From NCBI GenBank assembly GCA_025765595.1, contig JAIVFH010000613.1, positions 1 through 12,673 of the forward strand: DNA of 12,673 nucleotides, read 5' to 3'. This stretch comes from Obelidium mucronatum (lineage: Eukaryota > Chytridiomycota > Chytridiomycetes > Chytridiales > Chytriomycetaceae). The notes under the pieces were generated by a model. It was not told the DNA's origin, ran no database searches, and saw only the letters and a program-made list of their open reading frames with translations. The translations under genes and the position numbers were made by a program. Numbering within the stretch: the stretch's first letter is position 1; every line of letters starts with the position of its first letter. Of the stretch, positions 1-7,804 are shown one piece after another.

Positions 1-991
1 GAAACAATCCAAACCCAAATAAAAACCAAATCAAACACAACCAAATGCTGCATTCTAATACACTTAACTCAACAGAGGGCTGAAGAAGGTGGCTTTGTAG
101 GGGAATGGGAACAATAGGTTGGCAGAGGCAACCAAACCAACAACAGCACAGGCTGCTCTGCTCTGCTACTGAGTTAAAGATAAATTGATGTTTGTAAGGC
201 TAGAGTATGGGATGAGAAACAATCAGGAAAAAACAGCTAAAAAACACGTAAATGTATAGGAAAACACGCATAAACACGCATTCCGCGTAAAAAGCTGAAA
301 TTGCAGGGACCTTCTAGTGCCCTGAAGTATTGTGCGGGAACTATCCAAGTCTTTTGCAATTGTGGCAAAACACAAATAAACACACAATTAACTTACGCAT
401 TAACACGAATAAACACGCAATTAACTTACGCATTAACACAAATAAACACGCAATTAACTTACGCATTAACACAAATAAACACGCAATTAACTTACGCATT
501 AACACAAATAAACACGCAAAACACGTGAAAAACAAAACAGAAATGAAGGCATTTCTCTGGTGCACTCAAATATAGTGCCGGAACAATCTAATTCTGTTGC
601 AAAAGTACAAAACACAAATGGACACACATTACCACATAAAAACACGTAAAAACACGTAAAAATAAAAGGACAGGGACACTCTGGTGAGTTCAAATATATA
701 GACATTGTATATGGTTGGACTGCTGGTTGTCTGAAGAATTGCATTCTTTTGGCCATTCCTAGAATCACTTTTCAAAATTGGATGCAAAAGCCATATATTT
801 CCAGAGAAAAGGAAGGGAAATGAGCAGGCCAGCCCAGCAAACCTGTCTCCACCTGGGATCCAATTCGGCCTGCACCAAGCCTTCCAATCCTGTGGGAGTA
901 TGGGACAGGGATACTGATGAGTGATGTGAAATCAGGTGCTACAAACCACTCTAAGGTGCCCTTTTTGCCTGAGCTGCCACCTGAGCCAACA
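1..991 (+). repeat. Satellite monomer, copy 1 (variant, 991 bp)
   Basis: This is the longest and most unusual copy. It is close to the consensus up to about 896 except at 151-172, where a GCTGCTCTGCTCTGC-type run replaces GCTGCTGCTCTCTGC and one base is lost. From 897 on it departs clearly: one T is missing near 899, short insertions follow the GATGAG at 915-920, further bases are added up to 960, and nine bases (CCTGAGCCA, 980-988) are inserted just before the boundary with copy 2. The net effect is 17 bp more than the standard unit. The clustered, multi-base nature of the changes at 917-990 looks like a real sequence variant rather than simple read error. Confidence 0.95.
372..519. repeat. 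33-bp minisatellite in copy 1
   Basis: Units begin at 372, 405, 438 and 471, with a partial unit at 504-519. It is identical in order and length to that of the reference copy, although the rest of copy 1 is the most diverged in the window. Confidence 0.93.
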
Positions 992-1108
992 GAAACAATC
1001 CAAACCCAAATAAAACACCAATCAAACACAAACCAAATGCTGCATTCTAATACACTTAACTCAACAGAGGGTGAAGAAGGTGGCTTTGTAGGGGAATGGG
1101 AACAATAG
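824..1108 (+). other. Variant of the boundary-spanning open frame in copies 1-2
   Basis: Between the equivalent TGA (821-823) and TAG (1106-1108) the frame is open for 94 codons, and here it contains an ATG at 917. Several indels relative to the standard copy, including the missing T near 899, the inserted bases at 917-990, one added base near 1012-1037 and one lost near 1071, sum to +18 and so return to the same final frame. Within the altered stretch the predicted residues differ completely from those of the standard copies. Keeping the frame may be chance (about one in three for the net change). No domain is recognised and no ribosome or splice signal supports translation. Confidence 0.25.
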
Positions 1109-1961
1109 GTTGGCAGAGGCAACCAAACCAACAACAGCACAGGCTGCTGCTCTCTGCATACTGAGTTAAAGATAAATTGATGTTGTAAGGCTAGAGTATG
1201 GGATGAGAAACAATCAGGAAAAAACAGCTAAAAAACAGTAAATGTATAGGAAAAACACGCATAAACACGCATTCCGCGAAAAAAGCTGAAATTGCAGGGA
1301 CCTTCTAGTGCCCTGAAGTATTGTGCGGGAACTATCCAAGTCTTTTGCAATTGTGGCAACACAAATAAACACACAATTAACTTACGCATTAACACGAATA
1401 AACACGCAATTAACTTACGCATTAACACGAATAAACACGCAATTAACTTACGCATTAACACAAAAAACACGCAATTAACTTACGCATTAACACAAATAAA
1501 CACGCAAAACACGTGAAAAACAAAACAGAAATGAAGGCATTTCTCTGGTGCACTCAAATATAGTGCCGGAACAATCTAATTCTGTTGCAAAAGTACAAAA
1601 CACAAATGGACACACATTACCACATAAAAACACGTAAAAACACGTAAAAATAAAAGGACAGGGACACTCTGGTGAGTACAAATATATAGACATTGTATAT
1701 GGTTGGACTGCTGGTTGTCTGAAGAATTGCATTCTTTTGGCCATTCCTAGAATCACTTTTCAAAATTGGATGCAAAAGCCATATATTTCCAGAGAAAAGG
1801 AAGGGAAATGAGCAGGCCAGCCCAGCAAACCTGTCTCCACCTGGGATCCAATTCGGCCTGCACCAAGCCTTCCAATCCTGTGGGAGTATTGGGACAGGGA
1901 TACTGATGAGGTGAAATGTGCTAGAACCACTCAGGCGCCCTTTTTGCCTGAGCTGCCAACA
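992..1961 (+). repeat. Satellite monomer, copy 2 (variant, 970 bp)
   Basis: This copy carries scattered small differences: rearranged A/C bases at 1010-1040, a C missing in the GAGGGTGAAG at about 1068-1077, a T missing near 1183, changes around 1228-1255, a T-to-A change at 1279, two bases missing before the minisatellite, one missing inside it, a T-to-A change at 1678 and a T-to-C difference at 1936. Most lie in or beside homopolymers, so sequencing error is a real alternative to true divergence. After about 1470 it is nearly standard. Confidence 0.95.
1361..1507. repeat. 33-bp minisatellite in copy 2 (variant)
   Basis: Units begin at 1361, 1394, 1427 and 1460, with a partial unit from 1492. 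Unit 3 carries ACGAATAAAC, which elsewhere marks only unit 2, and unit 4 lacks the T of ACAAATAAAC, making it 32 bp and removing one AATAAA. The spread of the ACG variant to unit 3 could reflect local conversion or unequal exchange, or an unconverted older state. Confidence 0.9.
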
Positions 1962-2935
1962 GAAACAATCCAAACCCAAATAAAAACCAAATCAAACACA
2001 ACCAAATGCTGCATTCTAATACACTTAACTCAACAGAGGGCTGAAGAAGGTGGCTTTGTAGGGGAATGGGAACAATAGGTTGGCAGAGGCAACCAAACCA
2101 ACAACAGCACAGGCTGCTGCTCTCTGCATACTGAGTTAAAGATAAATTGATGTTTGTAAGGCTAGAGTATGGGATGAGAAACAATCAGGAAAAAACAGCT
2201 AAAAAACACGTAAATGTATAGGAAAACACGCATAAACACGCATTCCGCGTAAAAAGCTGAAATTGCAGGGACCTTCTAGTGCCCTGAAGTATTGTGCGGG
2301 AACTATCCAAGTCTTTTGCAATTGTGGCAAAACACAAATAAACACACAATTAACTTATGCATTAACACGAATAAACACGCAATTAACTTACGCATTAACA
2401 CAAATAAACACGCAATTAACTTACGCATTAACACAAATAAACACGCAATTAACTTACGCATTAACACAAATAAACACGCAAAACACGTGAAAAACAAAAC
2501 AGAAATGAAGGCATTTCTCTGGTGCACTCAAATATAGTGCCGGAACAATCTAATTCTGTTGCAAAAGTACAAAACACAAATGGACACACATTACCACATA
2601 AAAACACGTAAAAACACGTAAAAATAAAAGGACAGGGACACTCTGGTGAGTTCAAATATATAGACATTGTATATGGTTGGACTGCTGGTTGTCTGAAGAA
2701 TTGCATTCTTTTGGCCATTCCTAGAATCACTTTTCAAAATTGGATGCAAAAGCCATATATTTCCAGAGAAAAGGAAGGGAAATGAGCAGGCCAGCCCAGC
2801 AAACCTGTCTCCACCTGGGATCCAATTCGGCCTGCACCAAGCCTTCCAATCCTGTGGGAGTATTGGGACAGGGATACTGATGAGGTGAAATGTGCTAGAA
2901 CCACTCAGGTGCCCTTTTTGCCTGAGCTGCCAACA
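1962..2935 (+). repeat. Satellite monomer, copy 3 (974 bp)
   Basis: Standard length. The only difference from the consensus that I see is T instead of C at 2358, inside the first minisatellite unit, which turns ACGCATT into ATGCATT (a CpG transition). The minisatellite lies at 2334-2481. Confidence 0.96.
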
Positions 2936-3908
2936 GAAACAATCCAAACCCAAATAAAAACCAAATCAAACACAACCAAATGCTGCATTCTAATACACTT
3001 AACTCAACAGAGGGCTGAAGAAGGTGGCTTTGTAGGGGAATGGGAACAATAGGTTGGCAGAGGCAACCAAACCAACAACAGCACAGGCTGCTGCTCTCTG
3101 CATACTGAGTTAAAGATAAATTGATGTTTGTAAGGCTAGAGTATGGGATGAGAAACAATCAGGAAAAAACAGCTAAAAAACACGTAAATGTATAGGAAAA
3201 CACGCATAAACACGCATTCCGCGTAAAAAGCTGAAATTGCAGGGACCTTCTAGTGCCCTGAAGTATTGTGCGGGAACTATCCAAGTCTTTTGCAATTGTG
3301 GCAAAACACAAATAAACACACAATTAACTTACGCATTAACACGAATAAACACGCAATTAACTTACGCATTAACACAATAAACACGCAATTAACTTACGCA
3401 TTAACACAAATAAACACGCAATTAACTTACGCATTAACACAAATAAACACGCAAAACACGTGAAAAACAAAACAGAAATGAAGGCATTTCTCTGGTGCAC
3501 TCAAATATAGTGCCGGAACAATCTAATTCTGTTGCAAAAGTACAAAACACAAATGGACACACATTACCACATAAAAACACGTAAAAACACGTAAAAATAA
3601 AAGGACAGGGACACTCTGGTGAGTTCAAATATATAGACATTGTATATGGTTGGACTGCTGGTTGTCTGAAGAATTGCATTCTTTTGGCCATTCCTAGAAT
3701 CACTTTTCAAAATTGGATGCAAAAGCCATATATTTCCAGAGAAAAGGAAGGGAAATGAGCAGGCCAGCCCAGCAAACCTGTCTCCACCTGGGATCCAATT
3801 CGGCCTGCACCAAGCCTTCCAATCCTGTGGGAGTATTGGGACAGGGATACTGATGAGGTGAAATGTGCTAGAACCACTCAGGTGCCCTTTTTGCCTGAGC
3901 TGCCAACA
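2936..3908 (+). repeat. Satellite monomer, copy 4 (973 bp)
   Basis: One base shorter than standard. An A is missing from the AAA run at 3376-3377 in the third minisatellite unit. Because of this the frames that read through the minisatellite elsewhere are shifted here, which argues against their being coding. The minisatellite lies at 3308-3454. Confidence 0.96.
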
Positions 3909-3954
3909 GAAACAATCCAAACCCAAATAAAAACCAAATCAAACACAACCAAAT
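3909..3954. repeat. A/C-rich, T-poor tract at monomer start (reference copy)
   Basis: The plus strand here is almost only A and C, in runs such as CCAAACCCAAATAAAAACC, and it has very few G or T. It contains one AATAAA. The strong strand asymmetry lowers the chance of stop codons and helps keep reading frames open across the monomer boundary. Copy 2 (992-1037) has a rearranged version with one base more. Confidence 0.7.
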
Positions 3955-4135
3955 GCTGCATTCTAATACACTTAACTCAACAGAGGGCTGAAGAAGGTGG
4001 CTTTGTAGGGGAATGGGAACAATAGGTTGGCAGAGGCAACCAAACCAACAACAGCACAGGCTGCTGCTCTCTGCATACTGAGTTAAAGATAAATTGATGT
4101 TTGTAAGGCTAGAGTATGGGATGAGAAACAATCAG
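3955..4135. other. Mixed-composition segment, no gene seen (reference copy)
   Basis: About 180 bp without internal repetition that I can see, apart from the short inverted repeat at 4025-4041 and a weak resemblance at 4115-4133 to the middle of cores A and B (AGTAT followed by a GAAACAATC). It includes the GCTGCTGCTCTCTGC stretch that is rearranged in copy 1. No coding sequence, RNA gene or regulatory site can be supported. Confidence 0.5.
4025..4041. other. Short inverted repeat GGTTG...CAACC (reference copy)
   Basis: A 5-bp perfect stem around the 7-base loop GCAGAGG, present in every copy. It is too short to call functional. Confidence 0.3.
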
Positions 4136-4209
4136 GAAAAAACAGCTAAAAAACACGTAAATGTATAGGAAAACACGCATAAACACGCATTCCGCGTAAA
4201 AAGCTGAAA
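4136..4209. repeat. AACACG-rich tract upstream of core A (reference copy)
   Basis: A purine-rich, A-rich stretch with AACACG three times, including adjacent ACACGCATAAACACGCATT, followed by a CCGCG. The ACGCAT and ATAAACACG elements are the same as those in the 33-bp minisatellite downstream, so this looks like a degenerate relative of that array (inference). Confidence 0.65.
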
Positions 4210-4280
4210 TTGCAGGGACCTTCTAGTGCCCTGAAGTATTGTGCGGGAACTATCCAAGTCTTTTGCAATTGTGGCAAAAC
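4210..4280 (+). repeat. Core A of the nested subrepeat (reference copy)
   Basis: Begins TTGCAGGGACC and runs through GTGCGGGAACTATCCAAG to TGGCAAA. It aligns with core B downstream: over 36 positions, from GAAGTATTGTGC here and CAAATATAGTGC there, I count 28 matches. The likeness continues into the CAAAACACAAATRRACACACA that follows both. It also shares CAGGGAC and the following bases with core C (about 19 of 27). This shows duplication within the monomer that is much older than the 974-bp array. Confidence 0.75.
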
Positions 4281-4428
4281 ACAAATAAACACACAATTAA
4301 CTTACGCATTAACACGAATAAACACGCAATTAACTTACGCATTAACACAAATAAACACGCAATTAACTTACGCATTAACACAAATAAACACGCAATTAAC
4401 TTACGCATTAACACAAATAAACACGCAA
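4281..4428. repeat. 33-bp minisatellite, four units plus partial fifth (reference copy)
   Basis: Units begin at 4281, 4314, 4347 and 4380, with a partial unit at 4413-4428. Each unit has three related pieces of 10-12 bp: ACAAATAAAC, ACGCAATTAAC and TTACGCATTAAC, so the unit itself appears to derive from an older period of about 11 bp. Unit 1 has ACAC where the others have ACGC, and unit 2 has ACGAATAAAC where the others have ACAAATAAAC. This order of variants repeats in nearly all copies. Because 33 is a multiple of three and some frames have no stop, open frames arise here without coding. Confidence 0.93.
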
Positions 4429-4452
4429 AACACGTGAAAAACAAAACAGAAA

Positions 4453-4540
4453 TGAAGGCATTTCTCTGGTGCACTCAAATATAGTGCCGGAACAATCTAA
4501 TTCTGTTGCAAAAGTACAAAACACAAATGGACACACATTA
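4453..4540 (+). repeat. Core B of the nested subrepeat (reference copy)
   Basis: Starts TGAAGGCATTTCTCTGGTGC and continues through GCCGGAACAATCTAA and TTGCAAAAGTAC to ACACACATTA. It is the relative of core A and shares CTCTGGTG and TCAAATATA with core C. Its A/C-rich tail, CAAAACACAAATGGACACACA, matches the start of the minisatellite after core A, which suggests the minisatellite grew out of the tail of a core-A-type unit (inference). Confidence 0.75.
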
Positions 4541-4576
4541 CCACATAAAAACACGTAAAAACACGTAAAAATAAAA
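4541..4576. repeat. AACACG-rich tract between cores B and C (reference copy)
   Basis: Contains two adjacent copies of AAAAACACGT followed by AAAAATAAAA. It occupies the same place after core B that the minisatellite occupies after core A. It includes one AATAAA on the plus strand. Confidence 0.7.
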
Positions 4577-4623
4577 GGACAGGGACACTCTGGTGAGTTC
4601 AAATATATAGACATTGTATATGG
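4577..4623 (+). repeat. Core C of the nested subrepeat (reference copy)
   Basis: GGACAGGGACACTCTGGTG followed by TTCAAATATATAG. It matches core B over CTCTGGTG and TCAAATATA and core A over CAGGGAC, then loses clear similarity after about 4610. It is the most diverged of the three cores. A TATATAG occurs at 4604-4610, but nothing else supports a promoter. Confidence 0.6.
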
Positions 4624-4882
4624 TTGGACTGCTGGTTGTCTGAAGAATTGCATTCTTTTGGCCATTCCTAGAATCACTTTTCAAAATTGGATGCAAAAGC
4701 CATATATTTCCAGAGAAAAGGAAGGGAAATGAGCAGGCCAGCCCAGCAAACCTGTCTCCACCTGGGATCCAATTCGGCCTGCACCAAGCCTTCCAATCCT
4801 GTGGGAGTATTGGGACAGGGATACTGATGAGGTGAAATGTGCTAGAACCACTCAGGTGCCCTTTTTGCCTGAGCTGCCAACA
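4624..4882. other. Complex, non-repetitive part of the monomer (reference copy)
   Basis: About 259 bp of balanced, higher-GC sequence with no internal repetition that I can see. It contains a single BamHI site, GGATCC, at 4765-4770, and an inverted repeat at 4851-4873. Its composition is unlike the A/C-rich remainder, so it may have been captured from a different source before the monomer was amplified (inference). All the notable length variation of copy 1 falls in its right end. No RNA gene or domain-bearing protein is recognised. Confidence 0.5.
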
Positions 4883-4999
4883 GAAACAATCCAAACCCAA
4901 ATAAAAACCAAATCAAACACAACCAAATGCTGCATTCTAATACACTTAACTCAACAGAGGGCTGAAGAAGGTGGCTTTGTAGGGGAATGGGAACAATAG
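4733..4999 (+). other. Start-less open frame across the monomer boundary (possible coding relic)
   Basis: From the codon after a TGA at 4730-4732, the frame is open for 88 codons to a TAG at 4997-4999, crossing from copy 5 into copy 6. It has no ATG. The conceptual product is Pro-rich at first and ends in a Gly/Glu/Trp-rich stretch, GGFVGEWEQ. I recognise no domain. The same frame recurs at every standard boundary. Other frames here are also open for 45-65 codons, so low stop density from A/C-rich sequence explains much of it. It could be a fragment of a dead gene or mobile element, or chance. Confidence 0.25.
4851..4873. other. Inverted repeat near the monomer boundary (reference copy)
   Basis: CTCAGG (4851-4856) and CCTGAG (4868-4873) can pair as a 6-bp stem around an 11-base loop that includes TTTTT. 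In copy 1 the left arm reads CTAAGG, so the stem is broken. In copy 2 the loop carries the T-to-C difference at 1936. The stem is short and may be chance. Confidence 0.35.
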
Positions 5000-5856
5000 G
5001 TTGGCAGAGGCAACCAAACCAACAACAGCACAGGCTGCTGCTCTCTGCATACTGAGTTAAAGATAAATTGATGTTTGTAAGGCTAGAGTATGGGATGAGA
5101 AACAATCAGGAAAAAACAGCTAAAAAACACGTAAATGTATAGGAAAACACGCATAAACACGCATTCCGCGTAAAAAGCTGAAATTGCAGGGACCTTCTAG
5201 TGCCCTGAAGTATTGTGCGGGAACTATCCAAGTCTTTTGCAATTGTGGCAAAACACAAATAAACACACAATTAACTTACGCATTAACACGAATAAACACG
5301 CAATTAACTTACGCATTAACACAAATAAACACGCAATTAACTTACGCATTAACACAAATAAACACGCAATTAACTTACGCATTAACACAAATAAACACGC
5401 AAAACACGTGAAAAACAAAACAGAAATGAAGGCATTTCTCTGGTGCACTCAAATATAGTGCCGGAACAATCTAATTCTGTTGCAAAAGTACAAAACACAA
5501 ATGGACACACATTACCACATAAAAACACGTAAAAACACGTAAAAATAAAAGGACAGGGACACTCTGGTGAGTTCAAATATATAGACATTGTATATGGTTG
5601 GACTGCTGGTTGTCTGAAGAATTGCATTCTTTTGGCCATTCCTAGAATCACTTTTCAAAATTGGATGCAAAAGCCATATATTTCCAGAGAAAAGGAAGGG
5701 AAATGAGCAGGCCAGCCCAGCAAACCTGTCTCCACCTGGGATCCAATTCGGCCTGCACCAAGCCTTCCAATCCTGTGGGAGTATTGGGACAGGGATACTG
5801 ATGAGGTGAAATGTGCTAGAACCACTCAGGTGCCCTTTTTGCCTGAGCTGCCAACA
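4883..5856 (+). repeat. Satellite monomer, copy 6 (974 bp)
   Basis: No difference from copy 5 seen. Core A begins at 5184 and the minisatellite lies at 5255-5402. Confidence 0.97.
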
Positions 5857-6830
5857 GAAACAATCCAAACCCAAATAAAAACCAAATCAAACACAACCAA
5901 ATGCTGCATTCTAATACACTTAACTCAACAGAGGGCTGAAGAAGGTGGCTTTGTAGGGGAATGGGAACAATAGGTTGGCAGAGGCAACCAAACCAACAAC
6001 AGCACAGGCTGCTGCTCTCTGCATACTGAGTTAAAGATAAATTGATGTTTGTAAGGCTAGAGTATGGGATGAGAAACAATCAGGAAAAAACAGCTAAAAA
6101 ACACGTAAATGTATAGGAAAACACGCATAAACACGCATTCCGCGTAAAAAGCTGAAATTGCAGGGACCTTCTAGTGCCCTGAAGTATTGTGCGGGAACTA
6201 TCCAAGTCTTTTGCAATTGTGGCAAAACACAAATAAACACACAATTAACTTACGCATTAACACGAATAAACACGCAATTAACTTACGCATTAACACAAAT
6301 AAACACGCAATTAACTTACGCATTAACACAAATAAACACGCAATTAACTTACGCATTAACACAAATAAACACGCAAAACACGTGAAAAACAAAACAGAAA
6401 TGAAGGCATTTCTCTGGTGCACTCAAATATAGTGCCGGAACAATCTAATTCTGTTGCAAAAGTACAAAACACAAATGGACACACATTACCACATAAAAAC
6501 ACGTAAAAACACGTAAAAATAAAAGGACAGGGACACTCTGGTGAGTTCAAATATATAGACATTGTATATGGTTGGACTGCTGGTTGTCTGAAGAATTGCA
6601 TTCTTTTGGCCATTCCTAGAATCACTTTTCAAAATTGGATGCAAAAGCCATATATTTCCAGAGAAAAGGAAGGGAAATGAGCAGGCCAGCCCAGCAAACC
6701 TGTCTCCACCTGGGATCCAATTCGGCCTGCACCAAGCCTTCCAATCCTGTGGGAGTATTGGGACAGGGATACTGATGAGGTGAAATGTGCTAGAACCACT
6801 CAGGTGCCCTTTTTGCCTGAGCTGCCAACA
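5857..6830 (+). repeat. Satellite monomer, copy 7 (974 bp)
   Basis: No difference from copy 5 seen. Core A begins at 6158 and the minisatellite lies at 6229-6376. Confidence 0.97.
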
Positions 6831-7804
6831 GAAACAATCCAAACCCAAATAAAAACCAAATCAAACACAACCAAATGCTGCATTCTAATACACTTAACTC
6901 AACAGAGGGCTGAAGAAGGTGGCTTTGTAGGGGAATGGGAACAATAGGTTGGCAGAGGCAACCAAACCAACAACAGCACAGGCTGCTGCTCTCTGCATAC
7001 TGAGTTAAAGATAAATTGATGTTTGTAAGGCTAGAGTATGGGATGAGAAACAATCAGGAAAAAACAGCTAAAAAACACGTAAATGTATAGGAAAACACGC
7101 ATAAACACGCATTCCGCGTAAAAAGCTGAAATTGCAGGGACCTTCTAGTGCCCTGAAGTATTGTGCGGGAACTATCCAAGTCTTTTGCAATTGTGGCAAA
7201 ACACAAATAAACACACAATTAACTTACGCATTAACACGAATAAACACGCAATTAACTTACGCATTAACACAAATAAACACGCAATTAACTTACGCATTAA
7301 CACAAATAAACACGCAATTAACTTACGCATTAACACAAATAAACACGCAAAACACGTGAAAAACAAAACAGAAATGAAGGCATTTCTCTGGTGCACTCAA
7401 ATATAGTGCCGGAACAATCTAATTCTGTTGCAAAAGTACAAAACACAAATGGACACACATTACCACATAAAAACACGTAAAAACACGTAAAAATAAAAGG
7501 ACAGGGACACTCTGGTGAGTTCAAATATATAGACATTGTATATGGTTGGACTGCTGGTTGTCTGAAGAATTGCATTCTTTTGGCCATTCCTAGAATCACT
7601 TTTCAAAATTGGATGCAAAAGCCATATATTTCCAGAGAAAAGGAAGGGAAATGAGCAGGCCAGCCCAGCAAACCTGTCTCCACCTGGGATCCAATTCGGC
7701 CTGCACCAAGCCTTCCAATCCTGTGGGAGTATTGGGACAGGGATACTGATGAGGTGAAATGTGCTAGAACCACTCAGGTGCCCTTTTTGCCTGAGCTGCC
7801 AACA
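6831..7804 (+). repeat. Satellite monomer, copy 8 (974 bp)
   Basis: No difference from copy 5 seen. Core A begins at 7132 and the minisatellite lies at 7203-7350. Confidence 0.97.

Larger units (their letters stand above)
3909..4882 (+). repeat. Satellite monomer, copy 5 (reference copy, 974 bp)
   Basis: This copy matches the consensus and is used here to describe the internal layout in order: A/C-rich start, mixed segment, AACACG tract, core A, 33-bp minisatellite, core B, AACACG tract, core C, complex segment. The separate entries for those parts apply to every other copy after shifting by multiples of 974, allowing for the small indels noted in copies 1, 2 and 4. The start of the unit is arbitrary in a tandem array; it is placed here at GAAACAATCC because that is where the window begins. 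Confidence 0.97.

Noticed and set aside
372..519. CRISPR-like array of 33-bp units
   Set aside because: The units are directly adjacent, with no unique spacers between them, and there are no cas genes.
301..528. Plus-strand open frames of 75 and 81 codons over core A and the minisatellite, repeated in most copies
   Set aside because: They are open because a 33-bp stop-free unit reads through in several frames, giving an 11-residue tandem peptide on each. The indels in copies 2 and 4 alter the frames, and no domain or expression signal is present.
341..565. Minus-strand 74-codon open frame with an 11-residue Leu/Phe/Cys-rich tandem peptide
   Set aside because: It is the reverse complement of the same minisatellite. 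The hydrophobic look comes from reading an A-rich strand backwards.
866..885. CENP-B-box-like sequence near ATTCGGCCTGCACC
   Set aside because: TTCG is present but the required later A and CGGG are not in place, so it does not match the consensus.
4213..4233. CAGGG...CCCTG at the start of core A as a transposon terminus or hairpin
   Set aside because: The stem is five bases with an 11-base loop, there is no matching terminal inverted repeat at the other end of a defined element, and no target duplication.
4592..4606. Pol III B-box-like GGTGAGTTCAAAT in core C, suggesting a tRNA-derived SINE
   Set aside because: Only the GTTCAAAT half fits, the flanking bases do not, and no A box stands at a suitable distance upstream. 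No poly(A) tail or target duplication is seen.
4604..4610. TATATAG as a TATA box
   Set aside because: A/T-rich hexamers are expected here and nothing downstream looks like a transcription unit.
4538..4900. Minus-strand open frames of 120, 89 and 87 codons that overlap one another in each copy
   Set aside because: Three overlapping frames cannot all be real. None has a recognisable domain, and the composition (rich in Cys, Phe, Trp, Ser) is that of chance translation. Conservation between copies reflects identical DNA rather than selection on protein.
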